From JABDOU01 sp041567895 (GTDB lineage Bacteria; Actinomycetota; Acidimicrobiia; Spongiisociales; SHLN01), in the NCBI GenBank assembly GCA_041567895.1, contig JBFGAX010000005.1, positions 1-64,000 on the forward strand: a DNA stretch of 64,000 nt, in the 5' to 3' direction. Position 1 is the stretch's first letter. Every line of letters begins with the position of its first letter. The position numbers and the translations under genes are program-made. The notes beneath the pieces are model-generated. The model did not search any database. It was not told the DNA's origin and saw only the letters and a program-made list of their open reading frames with translations. Of the stretch, positions 27,119 to 35,916 are shown piece after piece.

Positions 27119-27304
27119 CTACTTCTCTTCTACGACGCCCCGCACTCTTGGGAATCGTGCCGGCGAATGGCGGAAACAGAGCTCAGATCGGTTGTATTTG
27201 GAGATACGGGTGTCACACTCGTCGTTCTCGCATACCCTTCCCTCTGTGTACGTGCGAGGCTTCCGCGCGTTGCCCTTTGGCCAACTTGCCTGTGTCACTG
27301 TCAT
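27119..27304 (-). CDS. Small Cys/His-rich actinobacterial protein (61 aa)
   Basis: A 61-residue protein starting at ATG 27304 with an excellent ribosome site, AAGGAGG, 5 bases upstream. Four putative zinc ligands form C25-x4-C30 and C43-x2-H46 in VCENDECDTRISKYN and ELCFRHSP. Small proteins of this look are, as I recall, common in Actinobacteria, with no known function. The upstream extension of the frame is not coding. Confidence 0.7.
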   Translation of the reverse strand: MTVTQASWPKGNARKPRTYTEGRVCENDECDTRISKYNRSELCFRHSPARFPRVRGVVEEK

Positions 27305-27439
27305 CGCACCTCCTTCACGCCTTGTATACGGAGCAGGTGCCTGATCTGGATGACGAATTCCGCTGGAAATGCAGGAGGCCGCAGTGGTATGTTCGCCGTG
27401 CGATTCACCACACAGGTACTCGAGAACGCGGAGGATGAA
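27305..27439. other. Divergent intergenic region between small zinc protein and dehydrogenase
   Basis: With the flanking 27023-27118 stretch this is the largest protein-poor area in this part. It must hold the promoters of the two divergent genes; a TATACG at about 27327 could be a -10 element. I see no RNA gene or repeat. Confidence 0.4.
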
Positions 27440-28396
27440 ATGAAGATCGGGTTTATCGGACTCGGCAATGCCGGCGGGAAACTGGCAGGCAGTCTTCAGC
27501 GGCACGGATACGACCTGGTGGTTCGTGATCTCGACGTCGCAGCAGCACAACCCTTCCTCGATAACGGTGCACTCTGGGCGGACTCCCCGCGGGCGCTCGC
27601 AGAACAATGCGACATTGTCATCACATGCCTCCCGTCGCCTGCAATCGTGCGGGAGGTGATGGAGTCCGAAGACGGAGTGCTTGCCGGGTTGAGTGCCGGC
27701 AAGACATGGCTCGAGATGAGCACTACAGACGAATCAGAGGTGAGGAGAATCGGGGCACTGGTTACCGCCACCGGAGCGGATCCGGTCGACTGTCCGATTT
27801 CTGGTGGCTGCCATCGGGCGGCGACGGGCAACATTTCCATCTTTGCGGGATGCGATCGAACGGTGTTCGAACGCATTCTGCCGGTTCTCACCGTCATGGG
27901 CAGAAACATTCTTCACGTTGGGGACCTCGGCGCAGCCTCCATTCTCAAGGTGGTGACAAACTATCTCGCCTCTGTCCATCTCGTCGCGCTCGGGGAAGCC
28001 CTCACAACGGCAAAGATGGCCGGGATGGATCTCAATACGACTTACGAAGCGATCCGCATCAGCTCTGGCAACTCCTTCGTACATGAAACCGAGTCTCAGG
28101 TCATCCTCAACGGCAGCTACAACATCAACTTCACCATGGACCTCGTCGTCAAAGACATGAGCCTCTTTCAAGCGATCGCCGACCGAAACAGTGTGCCACT
28201 CGAAGTATCGCCCGTGGTTCTCGACATCTTTCGACGGGGGGAACAGCAACTGGGGCCCCGGTTCTGGTCGTCAGGAATCGTCAAGCTGCTCGAGGACTCT
28301 TGTGGCGTAGAGCTGAGGGCACCCGGATTTCCCGATGAGCTCGTTGACACCGAACCGGAAGAGCCTGGTCACGAGGTCATCCCTGCCTCAGCGTGA
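27440..28396 (+). CDS. NAD-binding 3-hydroxyisobutyrate/6-phosphogluconate dehydrogenase family protein
   Basis: A 318-residue beta-hydroxyacid dehydrogenase. The Rossmann motif is GFIGLGNAGGKLAG, the substrate loop DCPISGGCHRAATGNISIF and the catalytic Lys lies in ASILKVVTNYLA. The substrate is uncertain. I start at ATG 27440 with GCGGAGGA 5 bases upstream; the frame is open to 26981 but that region holds another gene on the opposite strand and is not part of this protein. Confidence 0.88.
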   Translation: MKIGFIGLGNAGGKLAGSLQRHGYDLVVRDLDVAAAQPFLDNGALWADSPRALAEQCDIVITCLPSPAIVREVMESEDGVLAGLSAGKTWLEMSTTDESEVRRIGALVTATGADPVDCPISGGCHRAATGNISIFAGCDRTVFERILPVLTVMGRNILHVGDLGAASILKVVTNYLASVHLVALGEALTTAKMAGMDLNTTYEAIRISSGNSFVHETESQVILNGSYNINFTMDLVVKDMSLFQAIADRNSVPLEVSPVVLDIFRRGEQQLGPRFWSSGIVKLLEDSCGVELRAPGFPDELVDTEPEEPGHEVIPASA

Positions 28397-28463
28397 CATC
28401 GGTGACTCGGCCACGTGATGTATTAGGTTTTTCATCATCCGATCCCTATTCGGTTCCGAATAC

Positions 28464-29018
28464 ATGAACGATGAAGCCCTCACAGATGACGAGCTTGTTC
28501 GGCGCACGAGCGCCGGGGACAGAACGGCCTTTCGAATGGTCTATGAACGACATTCGGGAAGCGTTCTCGCGCTCGCCAAGCGGGTGTTACGCAACCAGCA
28601 CCTCGCTGAGGAAGTGACCCAGGACGTGTTCGTACAGCTATGGAACGATCCCGATCGATATGACCCATCACGTGGGTCGCTGCGAACGTTTTTGCTCACC
28701 ATGACGCATGGAAAAAGCGTCGACAGCGTGCGGTCTGAGACATCTCGACGCGCCAGAGAAGAGCGGGAGGCTCGACTGGTCCCGGTAGTCACAGGCGGCG
28801 TCGACGACGACGTCGAGCGATCGAGCGAGGCAGACATGGTCCGATCAGCCCTCACCGACCTCTCATCCGAACAGCGAGACCCCATCGAGCTGGCCTACTT
28901 CGGCGGCCAGACATACCGGGAGGTCGCCCAAACTCTCGGCCTGCCGGAAGGCACGGTCAAGAGTCGCATACGCATCGGCATGGCAACCCTTGCCAAAAGC
29001 ATGGGGTCACCGGCATGA
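28464..29018 (+). CDS. sigK: ECF sigma factor (SigK-like)
   Basis: A 184-residue group-4 sigma factor: region 2 (RMVYERHSGSVLALAKRVLR, AEEVTQDVFVQLWNDPDRYD) and region 4 (LAYFGGQTYREVAQTLGLPE, GTVKSRIRIGMATL). It would direct RNA polymerase to an envelope-stress-type regulon. The stop overlaps the ATG of an RskA-type anti-sigma gene as ATGA, the hallmark of the SigK-RskA pair. The symbol is by analogy. Confidence 0.92.
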   Translation: MNDEALTDDELVRRTSAGDRTAFRMVYERHSGSVLALAKRVLRNQHLAEEVTQDVFVQLWNDPDRYDPSRGSLRTFLLTMTHGKSVDSVRSETSRRAREEREARLVPVVTGGVDDDVERSSEADMVRSALTDLSSEQRDPIELAYFGGQTYREVAQTLGLPEGTVKSRIRIGMATLAKSMGSPA

Positions 29019-29785
29019 GCGTTGAAGGTATGGACGAACAGCTCAGAGAAGATCTGGTTCTCTACGCGCTGGATGCTCTTCCGGCGTCCGAATCGGCTGC
29101 GATCGAACGGGCGCTGAGCGAACGCCCAGAACTCTGGCAAATTGTGATCGAGAACCGTGAAGCTCTTGCTTCTACGACACCCGCATCGCTACCCCCTGCT
29201 CCCGACCGCGTGTGGGACAATATCGCCTCGGCTATCGGGTTAGACGATGGCGACGCCGAAGTCGTAGCTGCGGATCGCCGAATCGAGAGCGACGCCAATC
29301 ATCGCGAAGCACCGAGTTCCGGCAACGTAGCCCCGTTTCCGTCACAACGCATTGCCAGCGGTTGGATGTGGAAGGTCGCCGTGGCTGCGTCGGTCGCCGC
29401 GGTTGTGTCTTTCGGTCTCGGAAGAGCGAGCGTTGGAGGTGGCGACCCCCTAGAGACGCTCGCCAAACAGGTGGCCGAGTCACCCGGCTCCGTCACCGCC
29501 ACGTTGGAAGCCGACGGAGTTGCGGCCCAAATCGTGCTGGCCGAGAGCGGTGAAGGCTTTCTCCTCACGGACAACCTGCCCGCTCTCGACCCGAGCCGAA
29601 CATATCAGCTGTGGGCCGTTACCGCTGGTGGCGTGACGTCGGCCGGCGTGCTTGGCTCGGACCCGGGAGTTGTAGCATTCCACACGGCGAGAGCCCATGA
29701 GGTGGAGGCGCTCGTCATCACCGAGGAGAACGCGGGCGGCGTGGTCACCTCAGAAGGAACGGTCGTTGCCACCTGGGGCGTTTAA
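29015..29785 (+). CDS. rskA: Anti-sigma factor, RskA family
   Basis: A 256-residue membrane protein. The N-terminal cytoplasmic part (LVLYALDALPASESAAIERAL) would hold the sigma factor; one membrane helix lies at about 117-138, and residues 145-256 form the extracytoplasmic RskA domain (SRTYQLWAVTAGG). Release normally needs membrane proteolysis. Its TAA shares the TTAA palindrome with the stop of the opposing secreted subtilase. Confidence 0.9.
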   Translation: MSVEGMDEQLREDLVLYALDALPASESAAIERALSERPELWQIVIENREALASTTPASLPPAPDRVWDNIASAIGLDDGDAEVVAADRRIESDANHREAPSSGNVAPFPSQRIASGWMWKVAVAASVAAVVSFGLGRASVGGGDPLETLAKQVAESPGSVTATLEADGVAAQIVLAESGEGFLLTDNLPALDPSRTYQLWAVTAGGVTSAGVLGSDPGVVAFHTARAHEVEALVITEENAGGVVTSEGTVVATWGV

Positions 29786-32061
29786 TGGCTGACGGGGTTC
29801 AGCCAGGAGGGGCCCATCCGGATCGCCTGACCTGCAATCGGACGCTCCACATTGTTGGCTAAGTAGAACGTCTGGTCAGCCGGGCGATAGATTCCGAAGC
29901 TCGATTTGCCATCATCATTCCAATCGCCGATGACAAACCGGTCTCCCGGTCGTCCGTAAAACGCTTCGATGTCGGCAAACCCCGAGCGGTTCGAATTGCT
30001 GACGTACACGAATCCATTGGAGGAACGATAGAGGCCGACCGTGTCGATGCCGTCTCCGTCCCAGTCGCCGGCGAATGGAAGGTCGGGCGGTTCACCAAAT
30101 ACGAACTCCTCCTCTGCGAATCCTTGCGTGTTGCTGTTTCGCAGGTAGAACCTGGCTTCAGACGGTCTGAAGATCCCGATCGTATCGACGCCATCTCCGT
30201 TCCAGTCTCCACAAATCGGGAGATCACCGGGCACTCCGAAGAAGATCTCGACATCCGCCACACCGAAATCGTTTGAGTTTCGAAGATAGAGAAAGCCGGT
30301 TTGCGGACGATATAGACCAGGCGTTCGAACGCCGTCGCCGTCCCAATCGCACACAACCGGAAGGTCGCCGGGATCCCCATAGTAAAACGGGGTCATCAAT
30401 CCACCGTCGCTCGAGAGTGTCCAGAGCCCGGTGCGCGGGTCATGTCGTCCGATCCAATCCTGGTTGACGGGAGGCGTACCGCTGGCAACACGTCCCCATC
30501 CGTAGTCGGCGTTTTTACCCGAACCCAGAGGAAGCGATGTCGCAGCAGCCGCAAGATCGAGCCGCATCTGCCGCGGCGTCGTGCCGGGAAATGCCTCCAA
30601 TCGCAGAGCAGCCACGCCGGCCACGTGAGGAGCCGCTGCCGAGGTCCCCCCAAAACTGCTTCGTGACGCGGTAGTGACGCTCGATGGTCCAACCAGATCA
30701 GGTTTGATCCGTCCGTCGACTGTTGGTCCCCTCCCCGAGAACGCCACGAGTTCGTCGGCGTTATCCCACGGTACCGCCCCAACCGTGATGACCTGCTCGA
30801 CGTCTGCCGGGACCACAATGCTGGAGGCAGCAACCGTATGGGCCAGGTTGAAAGCTCCCATGGCGAAGACGTCGATCCGCGTGCGGGTTTGAGCAAAGGA
30901 GCGCCTTTCAATCGTGTATCCGATTGGGAAATCTGTCGTCAAGACGTTGGACCAGACGATCTGTTCCTCGAGAGGATCCTCTGGTCCGTTCTGTTGGTTG
31001 CGTGAACACGTGATTTCTCGAACGACCCCGGTCCTCAGGTCGTAGATGCAGAGGTCGAGATCGGCGGTGGGATCGGTCCACGTCAGTGAGATATCGAGGT
31101 CAGAACCGGCTTTGACCGTAAACCGATTCATCTGGTCGCCTGCAGGAAAGAGGTGGCGTCCTTGGAAATCGGTGTAGGAAGCCCCGTAGTGCTGGGTGGC
31201 ACCATTTCCGGCTGCATTGATCCAGATCACACCCGCATCGATCGCATCTTGAACGACTTGTGCCTGAAACGAGGATCCGTCGAAAGGTCCCCGGCTCCAT
31301 CCTGCCGACATGCTGATGATGTCTACGCCCTCGCCGACGAGGTAATCAACCGCGTCCTGAAACTGATCCGTGTCGAAGAAGTTGGCCAATACGAGATCCG
31401 CATCCGGAGCGATATCGTGAATGATTTCGGCTACGGCCACTCCGTGCGAGTTGTCATCGGCCTCCAGCCCATCCTTGTGGAAGCTCTTGTGCCTGATGTC
31501 CGACGGCAATTCTTCACCCTGAAAATTTCGAAATCCATAAAAACCGGTGTCGAGAATTCCAATGGTGATTCCCTCACCTGTGTAGCCCTTGTCGACCCAG
31601 GCTTCGCTATTCAATAATGCGAGGCCTTCAGACTCGATCGCGAACGTGTGAGGAGGAGGTACGTACCGGATCGAGGTAGCCGCGCCGGAGGTGAGCATCG
31701 CTCGTAGCTCGATCGGTGTGGCGTACACGATGTCGGCGCCATCGCTATCCGTCGAATGGGGACCGAAACCTGACCGTTGCCCCTCGTTAGATCCGACGAC
31801 AACCTCGGCGGCAATCACGCGATCTTCAGGCACGGCTCCCAGGAAATCGCCGGGGTGACCCACCACTCTTGGTTGACGCGGCGGAACCGGTGCGGGCCGG
31901 TCCCATATCACCGCGTCCCGTTCAGCGGGCGTGGCCTGAGTCGCTTCCACAGGTGGTGCCATCAAAACGAGAGCAACCACCATCGCCGCGGTGAAACCGA
32001 AGACGTACGGCGCGAGCCGCAGCGACCGCTGGTGCGGTTGAGCGATAGGGAAACGCGACAT
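29782..32061 (-). CDS. Secreted subtilisin-like serine protease (S8) with C-terminal DxDxDG repeats
   Basis: A 759-residue exported protease. An N-terminal hydrophobic segment (about 17-40) acts as signal peptide. The S8 domain has the full triad: D171 in ILDTG, H206 in DNSHGVA and S474 in GGTSAAAPH, with N285 in NAAGNG. An insert of about 100 residues splits the fold before the Ser. Residues about 540-759 are four repeats with a calcium-loop-like GDWDGDGxDT core and a YLRNSN strand, probably a small beta-propeller. C571 and C617 may pair. It is convergent with rskA. Confidence 0.92.
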   Translation of the reverse strand: MSRFPIAQPHQRSLRLAPYVFGFTAAMVVALVLMAPPVEATQATPAERDAVIWDRPAPVPPRQPRVVGHPGDFLGAVPEDRVIAAEVVVGSNEGQRSGFGPHSTDSDGADIVYATPIELRAMLTSGAATSIRYVPPPHTFAIESEGLALLNSEAWVDKGYTGEGITIGILDTGFYGFRNFQGEELPSDIRHKSFHKDGLEADDNSHGVAVAEIIHDIAPDADLVLANFFDTDQFQDAVDYLVGEGVDIISMSAGWSRGPFDGSSFQAQVVQDAIDAGVIWINAAGNGATQHYGASYTDFQGRHLFPAGDQMNRFTVKAGSDLDISLTWTDPTADLDLCIYDLRTGVVREITCSRNQQNGPEDPLEEQIVWSNVLTTDFPIGYTIERRSFAQTRTRIDVFAMGAFNLAHTVAASSIVVPADVEQVITVGAVPWDNADELVAFSGRGPTVDGRIKPDLVGPSSVTTASRSSFGGTSAAAPHVAGVAALRLEAFPGTTPRQMRLDLAAAATSLPLGSGKNADYGWGRVASGTPPVNQDWIGRHDPRTGLWTLSSDGGLMTPFYYGDPGDLPVVCDWDGDGVRTPGLYRPQTGFLYLRNSNDFGVADVEIFFGVPGDLPICGDWNGDGVDTIGIFRPSEARFYLRNSNTQGFAEEEFVFGEPPDLPFAGDWDGDGIDTVGLYRSSNGFVYVSNSNRSGFADIEAFYGRPGDRFVIGDWNDDGKSSFGIYRPADQTFYLANNVERPIAGQAIRMGPSWLNPVSH

Positions 32062-32107
32062 GGCGGACTCGAGACCGGCATCCGTGAGAGGAGGAAGCCA
32101 TTGACTG

Positions 32108-32129
32108 CAATAATGCGCCCGGCGGGCGC
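32108..32129 (-). terminator. Possible terminator hairpin
   Basis: GCGCCC and GGGCGC with a 3-nt loop (32115-32129), followed on the minus strand by ATTATT. It lies downstream of the DUF4038 gene and upstream of the subtilase. The T-run is weak. Confidence 0.35.
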
Positions 32130-32204
32130 CTCATAACGTTACCCACGGATCAACACGCGACCTATAGGTCCAGAGTCCGTTTCGAGGTCAGGTAGACCGG
32201 TGAG

Positions 32205-34166
32205 TTAGTAGCGGCTGGCTACGGCAATCGTCCGGCTTTCGCCATCGCTGCCCAATGAGCCGATTGCAGCGCCGCCGCCGCCGCCGGATCCCCCGTTGAG
32301 TGCACGACCCCACTGCCAGCGCTCGTTGTGGCCGAACAGAATCGCTCCAACGCCGGCATCGGCTGCGGCTTGTGCATCGGCCTCAACTGCCCAACCGGGA
32401 ACGCCTTCACCGTCGGGTGAGTCGCACCAGCTCGGGCTGATGTTCTCGTATCGGAGCTCTCCGGCGTAGATCGGCTTCGGTGATTGATTGACGGCGTCGG
32501 CCAGTTGCTGATAGGTGGTGCTTGCGTTCTGACAGTGACCGGTTTGTGCGGCAACGAAATCGGCCCACCACTCGTTTACGAAGCGAAGGTGCCCATTGCT
32601 TCCTGCATAGGCGGGCGAGTGATAGCCAACCTTCTGATTCGCTCCCGCTTCTCGTAGCCCGGACACCATGTTCGCCCAGATCTGCGGGTCTTCGACACCA
32701 ATGAAGTTGTCTCCGCCTGCGACCCAGTGCGCGATGGCGCCGTGGTCACCGAACGCCTGCCCAAGATCGAAGCCGAGCTGCCAGGCATTACCGGCATGGA
32801 GGCTCCCATCGTTCGCATACTTGTTGGCCCAGATCATCACAAACCCGATCTTTTGATTGTGTCTCTGAGCCGCGTCGAGAATCCCGCGCATGTGATTGAT
32901 GTATCCCTGGTTGAGGTAGAAGCGGTCTCCCCAACCACCGGTCGCCACGGGGTCACCGTTGACGTTCGTACCACCGATACCTCCGTTTATGTGGTTGAAA
33001 TATGACAGCCAGGCACCCGTGAATCCGGCGCGATTGAGATGAGCGAAATACTGGTCGGCTTCGCTGAGCGTGGCGAAAACGGGCATCTCCCATGCTGTGT
33101 CGTAAACCGGGATCCCGGGTCGCGAGGAAGGCGCAGAGATCGGCGTGGGCGTAGGATCGGGGGCAGTGTCAGGCGCGGGAGCCGGTGCCGGTGTTGCTGG
33201 TGCGGGCGCTGCCGGGGCTGGTGCTGGTGCAGGAGCCGGGGCCGGGTCCGGGTCGCTCGGCGGGTTGACCTTCGGGGCGGGCGCGATGGCAGCATCGGCG
33301 GTGATCAGCGCCTTTCCGATATCAACCGTGATTGAGGGAGCCGGACCATCGTCAACGACCACTGGCTTCGAGATCGCCCCGACGCCGTCATCCGGATTCC
33401 AGTCTCCCGCTGCCGGGATGCCACTCACTCCCTCGAGGGAGACGACATATTCCGTCGGCTCTGCGTCGATTTCGCCAAGAAATGTCATCTGCTTGATCAC
33501 AGAGCGGTAGAGACCGATCGATTCGGATCCGTCCGAATCCCAATCTCCCACAATCACATTGTCGACATTGAATCCCATGTATCCGATCCACGCCGGGTCG
33601 CCTCCGCTCATGTCTTTGGCTATCGAGATCAATCCGGTCGACGGATGGTGTACACCGACCTGGTCAATGCCATCTCCGTCGAAGTCGCCTGCGAAAGCTC
33701 GCCCGGACGTTCCGCCATACTCGAATACCTCATCGGCATAGCCCTGGACATTGGTATTGCGTATATAGAAGCGACCGTCTCCGGGGCGGTAGACAGAGAT
33801 GGTGTCGATTCCGTCTCCGTCCCAGTCACCGCAAATAGCCTGATCGCCGGGGATTCCGTAATAGAGCTCGGCTTCGGCAACCGCCCCGTCGTTCTGGTTG
33901 CGAAGTGAGAAAATGCCAGTGGCGGTCTCGTAGGCCCCGACGGTATCGGTTCCGTCACTGTTCCAGTCACACATGAGTGGAATGTCACCGGGCGAACCGA
34001 AGTAGAAATCTGTAGTTCCCGGTACTGTCCAGCGCGTGGTGACCGGATTGAAGAATGCCACATCTGAGCCGTGCGACGGATCGTCGGCAAACGCCGACCC
34101 ACTCGCGACGATGAGAGCCGCTACCACGGCTGAAATTGCAAGACCCCCCAAGGTCTTCTGTCGCAT
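32205..34166 (-). CDS. Secreted apiosidase-like (DUF4038) glycoside hydrolase with N-terminal DxDxDG repeats
   Basis: A 653-residue exported protein: signal peptide (1-27), five DxDxDG repeats (about 35-270, the last degraded), an Ala/Pro-rich linker (303-347), a DUF4038-like TIM-barrel domain (351-622) and a Gly/Ser tail. DTAWE at 356-360, WVAGGDN near 484 and GELRYEN at 569-575 match the DUF4038/apiosidase pattern and offer acidic catalytic candidates. The start at ATG 34166 has GAGGAG upstream; the longer frame is not supported. Here the repeat module precedes the enzyme domain. Confidence 0.82.
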   Translation of the reverse strand: MRQKTLGGLAISAVVAALIVASGSAFADDPSHGSDVAFFNPVTTRWTVPGTTDFYFGSPGDIPLMCDWNSDGTDTVGAYETATGIFSLRNQNDGAVAEAELYYGIPGDQAICGDWDGDGIDTISVYRPGDGRFYIRNTNVQGYADEVFEYGGTSGRAFAGDFDGDGIDQVGVHHPSTGLISIAKDMSGGDPAWIGYMGFNVDNVIVGDWDSDGSESIGLYRSVIKQMTFLGEIDAEPTEYVVSLEGVSGIPAAGDWNPDDGVGAISKPVVVDDGPAPSITVDIGKALITADAAIAPAPKVNPPSDPDPAPAPAPAPAPAAPAPATPAPAPAPDTAPDPTPTPISAPSSRPGIPVYDTAWEMPVFATLSEADQYFAHLNRAGFTGAWLSYFNHINGGIGGTNVNGDPVATGGWGDRFYLNQGYINHMRGILDAAQRHNQKIGFVMIWANKYANDGSLHAGNAWQLGFDLGQAFGDHGAIAHWVAGGDNFIGVEDPQIWANMVSGLREAGANQKVGYHSPAYAGSNGHLRFVNEWWADFVAAQTGHCQNASTTYQQLADAVNQSPKPIYAGELRYENISPSWCDSPDGEGVPGWAVEADAQAAADAGVGAILFGHNERWQWGRALNGGSGGGGGAAIGSLGSDGESRTIAVASRY

Positions 34167-34365
34167 CGACACGCGCTCCTCTATGTAGGACTTCTCTAAG
34201 TGGCGTTGTGTGCTCCGGCATCCTTCGGCACAGGTCGCGATTTCCTTTACCCCATACGCGCTGGAAATGTTCCCCAGCAATCGGCGCGGTGTTCGGTCGG
34301 TGCTTCCTGCGTGACGAGCGACGCAGGGTGCGGTAACGTCGGAGAAACGCCTGACAGAAGGAACC

Positions 34366-35910
34366 ATGGTTGTAGTCACCAGCCCGCATCCGGATATCGA
34401 AGTTCCCACGATGCCTCTCACGGATTATGTGATGTCCGGTGCGGACGCACTATCCGACAAAGCCGCGTTCGTGGATGGTCCATCCGGGCGCACAATCACG
34501 TTCGGGCAACTCAGCCAACAGATCTCAAACATGGCCGGAAATCTGGCTGCCCGGGGCCTGGGCCCCGGCGACGTTGCCGCGATCCTGGCCTCGAATGTTC
34601 CTGAGTATGTCGTGATGTTTCACGGCAGCATCAAGGCCGGGATGACAGTTACAACGGTCAATCCGACCTATACGGTCGATGAGATCGTCCACCAACTCAA
34701 AGATGCCGGAGCCCGGATCCTCTTCACCGTGTCCCCGTTCATGCCGCAGGCGCTGGCGGCAGCGTCGGAATCGGGAATTGAAGAAATCGTGGTTCTGGGC
34801 GAAGTTGAGGAAAACGCTACGCCGTATTCGGAGCTCCTCGTCGACGCCCAACCGCCGACCGTCCACTTTGATCCTGCTACCCACGTCGCAGTGTTGCCGT
34901 ATTCGAGTGGTACGACCGGTCTATCCAAGGGTGTGATGCTGACCCATCAGAACCTCACCGCCAACCTTGCTCAGACATCGGTGCCATTGGACATGAGCGC
35001 CGATGATGTGCTGATCGGCGTACTGCCGTTCTTTCATATCTACGGCATGATCGTCATCATGAATATGGCCATGTTGCATGGTGCGACGGTCATCACCATG
35101 CCCCGTTTTGACCTCGTGGAATTTCTCGAGCTCGTTCAGAAACATCGGGTCAGCATCGCGCTTTTGGTTCCGCCAATCATCCTGGCCCTTGCCAATCATC
35201 CTGTGATCGATCAGTACGACACGACCTCGCTGCGGCTGGTCTTCTCCGGCGCGGCTCCTCTTGGATCGGATCTGGCAGATGCTTGTGCCAAGCGGATCCA
35301 ATGTGATGTGACTCAAGGCTACGGATTGACCGAGGCCAGTCCCGTTACCCATTCAACCCCGACCGGGCAACGTCGCCCGGGTTCGGTGGGACCGGCTCTT
35401 CCCAATACCGAGTCTCGCGTCGTCGATCCGGAAACCGGAATCGACGTCGAACCCGGAGAAACGGGCGAGTTATGGGTGAAAGGCCCGCAGGTGATGACGG
35501 GCTATCTGAACAATCAGGAAGCCACCGCCATGACAATTGATGAGGAAGGCTGGCTCCACACAGGCGATATCGCCATGTACGACGATGAAGGATGGTTCTA
35601 CATCGTCGACCGGCTCAAGGAGCTGATCAAGTACAAGGGCTTTCAGGTGCCACCCGCAGAACTCGAGGCGCTACTCATCACGCATCCCGCCGTCGTCGAC
35701 GTGGCTGTTATTCCCAAGCCGGACGCAGAAGCAGGAGAAGTCCCCAAGGCTTTCGTGGTTGTGAATCAGGACGTGACGCCTGACGAGATCAAAGAGTTTG
35801 TCGTCGGGAAAGTGGCAACGTACAAAGAGATCCAGGACGTGGAGTTCGTCGACGAAATCCCGAAGTCGGCTTCAGGAAAGATCCTGCGTCGCGTTCTACG
35901 CGAGCGGTAA
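34366..35910 (+). CDS. AMP-dependent acyl-CoA/4-coumarate-CoA ligase family protein
   Basis: A 514-residue adenylate-forming ligase that activates a carboxylic acid with ATP and CoA. YSSGTTGLSKGVMLTH (about 178-193), GYGLTEASP, the hinge DRLKELIKYKGFQVPP and the C-terminal catalytic Lys in SASGKILRR are intact. The layout resembles 4-coumarate-CoA ligase; the true substrate is unknown. Divergent from the DUF4038 gene. Confidence 0.92.
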   Translation: MVVVTSPHPDIEVPTMPLTDYVMSGADALSDKAAFVDGPSGRTITFGQLSQQISNMAGNLAARGLGPGDVAAILASNVPEYVVMFHGSIKAGMTVTTVNPTYTVDEIVHQLKDAGARILFTVSPFMPQALAAASESGIEEIVVLGEVEENATPYSELLVDAQPPTVHFDPATHVAVLPYSSGTTGLSKGVMLTHQNLTANLAQTSVPLDMSADDVLIGVLPFFHIYGMIVIMNMAMLHGATVITMPRFDLVEFLELVQKHRVSIALLVPPIILALANHPVIDQYDTTSLRLVFSGAAPLGSDLADACAKRIQCDVTQGYGLTEASPVTHSTPTGQRRPGSVGPALPNTESRVVDPETGIDVEPGETGELWVKGPQVMTGYLNNQEATAMTIDEEGWLHTGDIAMYDDEGWFYIVDRLKELIKYKGFQVPPAELEALLITHPAVVDVAVIPKPDAEAGEVPKAFVVVNQDVTPDEIKEFVVGKVATYKEIQDVEFVDEIPKSASGKILRRVLRER

Positions 35911-35916
35911 CCCGTC

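Noticed and set aside
26981..27439. N-terminal extension of the dehydrogenase to 26981
   Set aside because: The family starts at MKIGFIGLG, which has a good ribosome site, and a small gene occupies the other strand.
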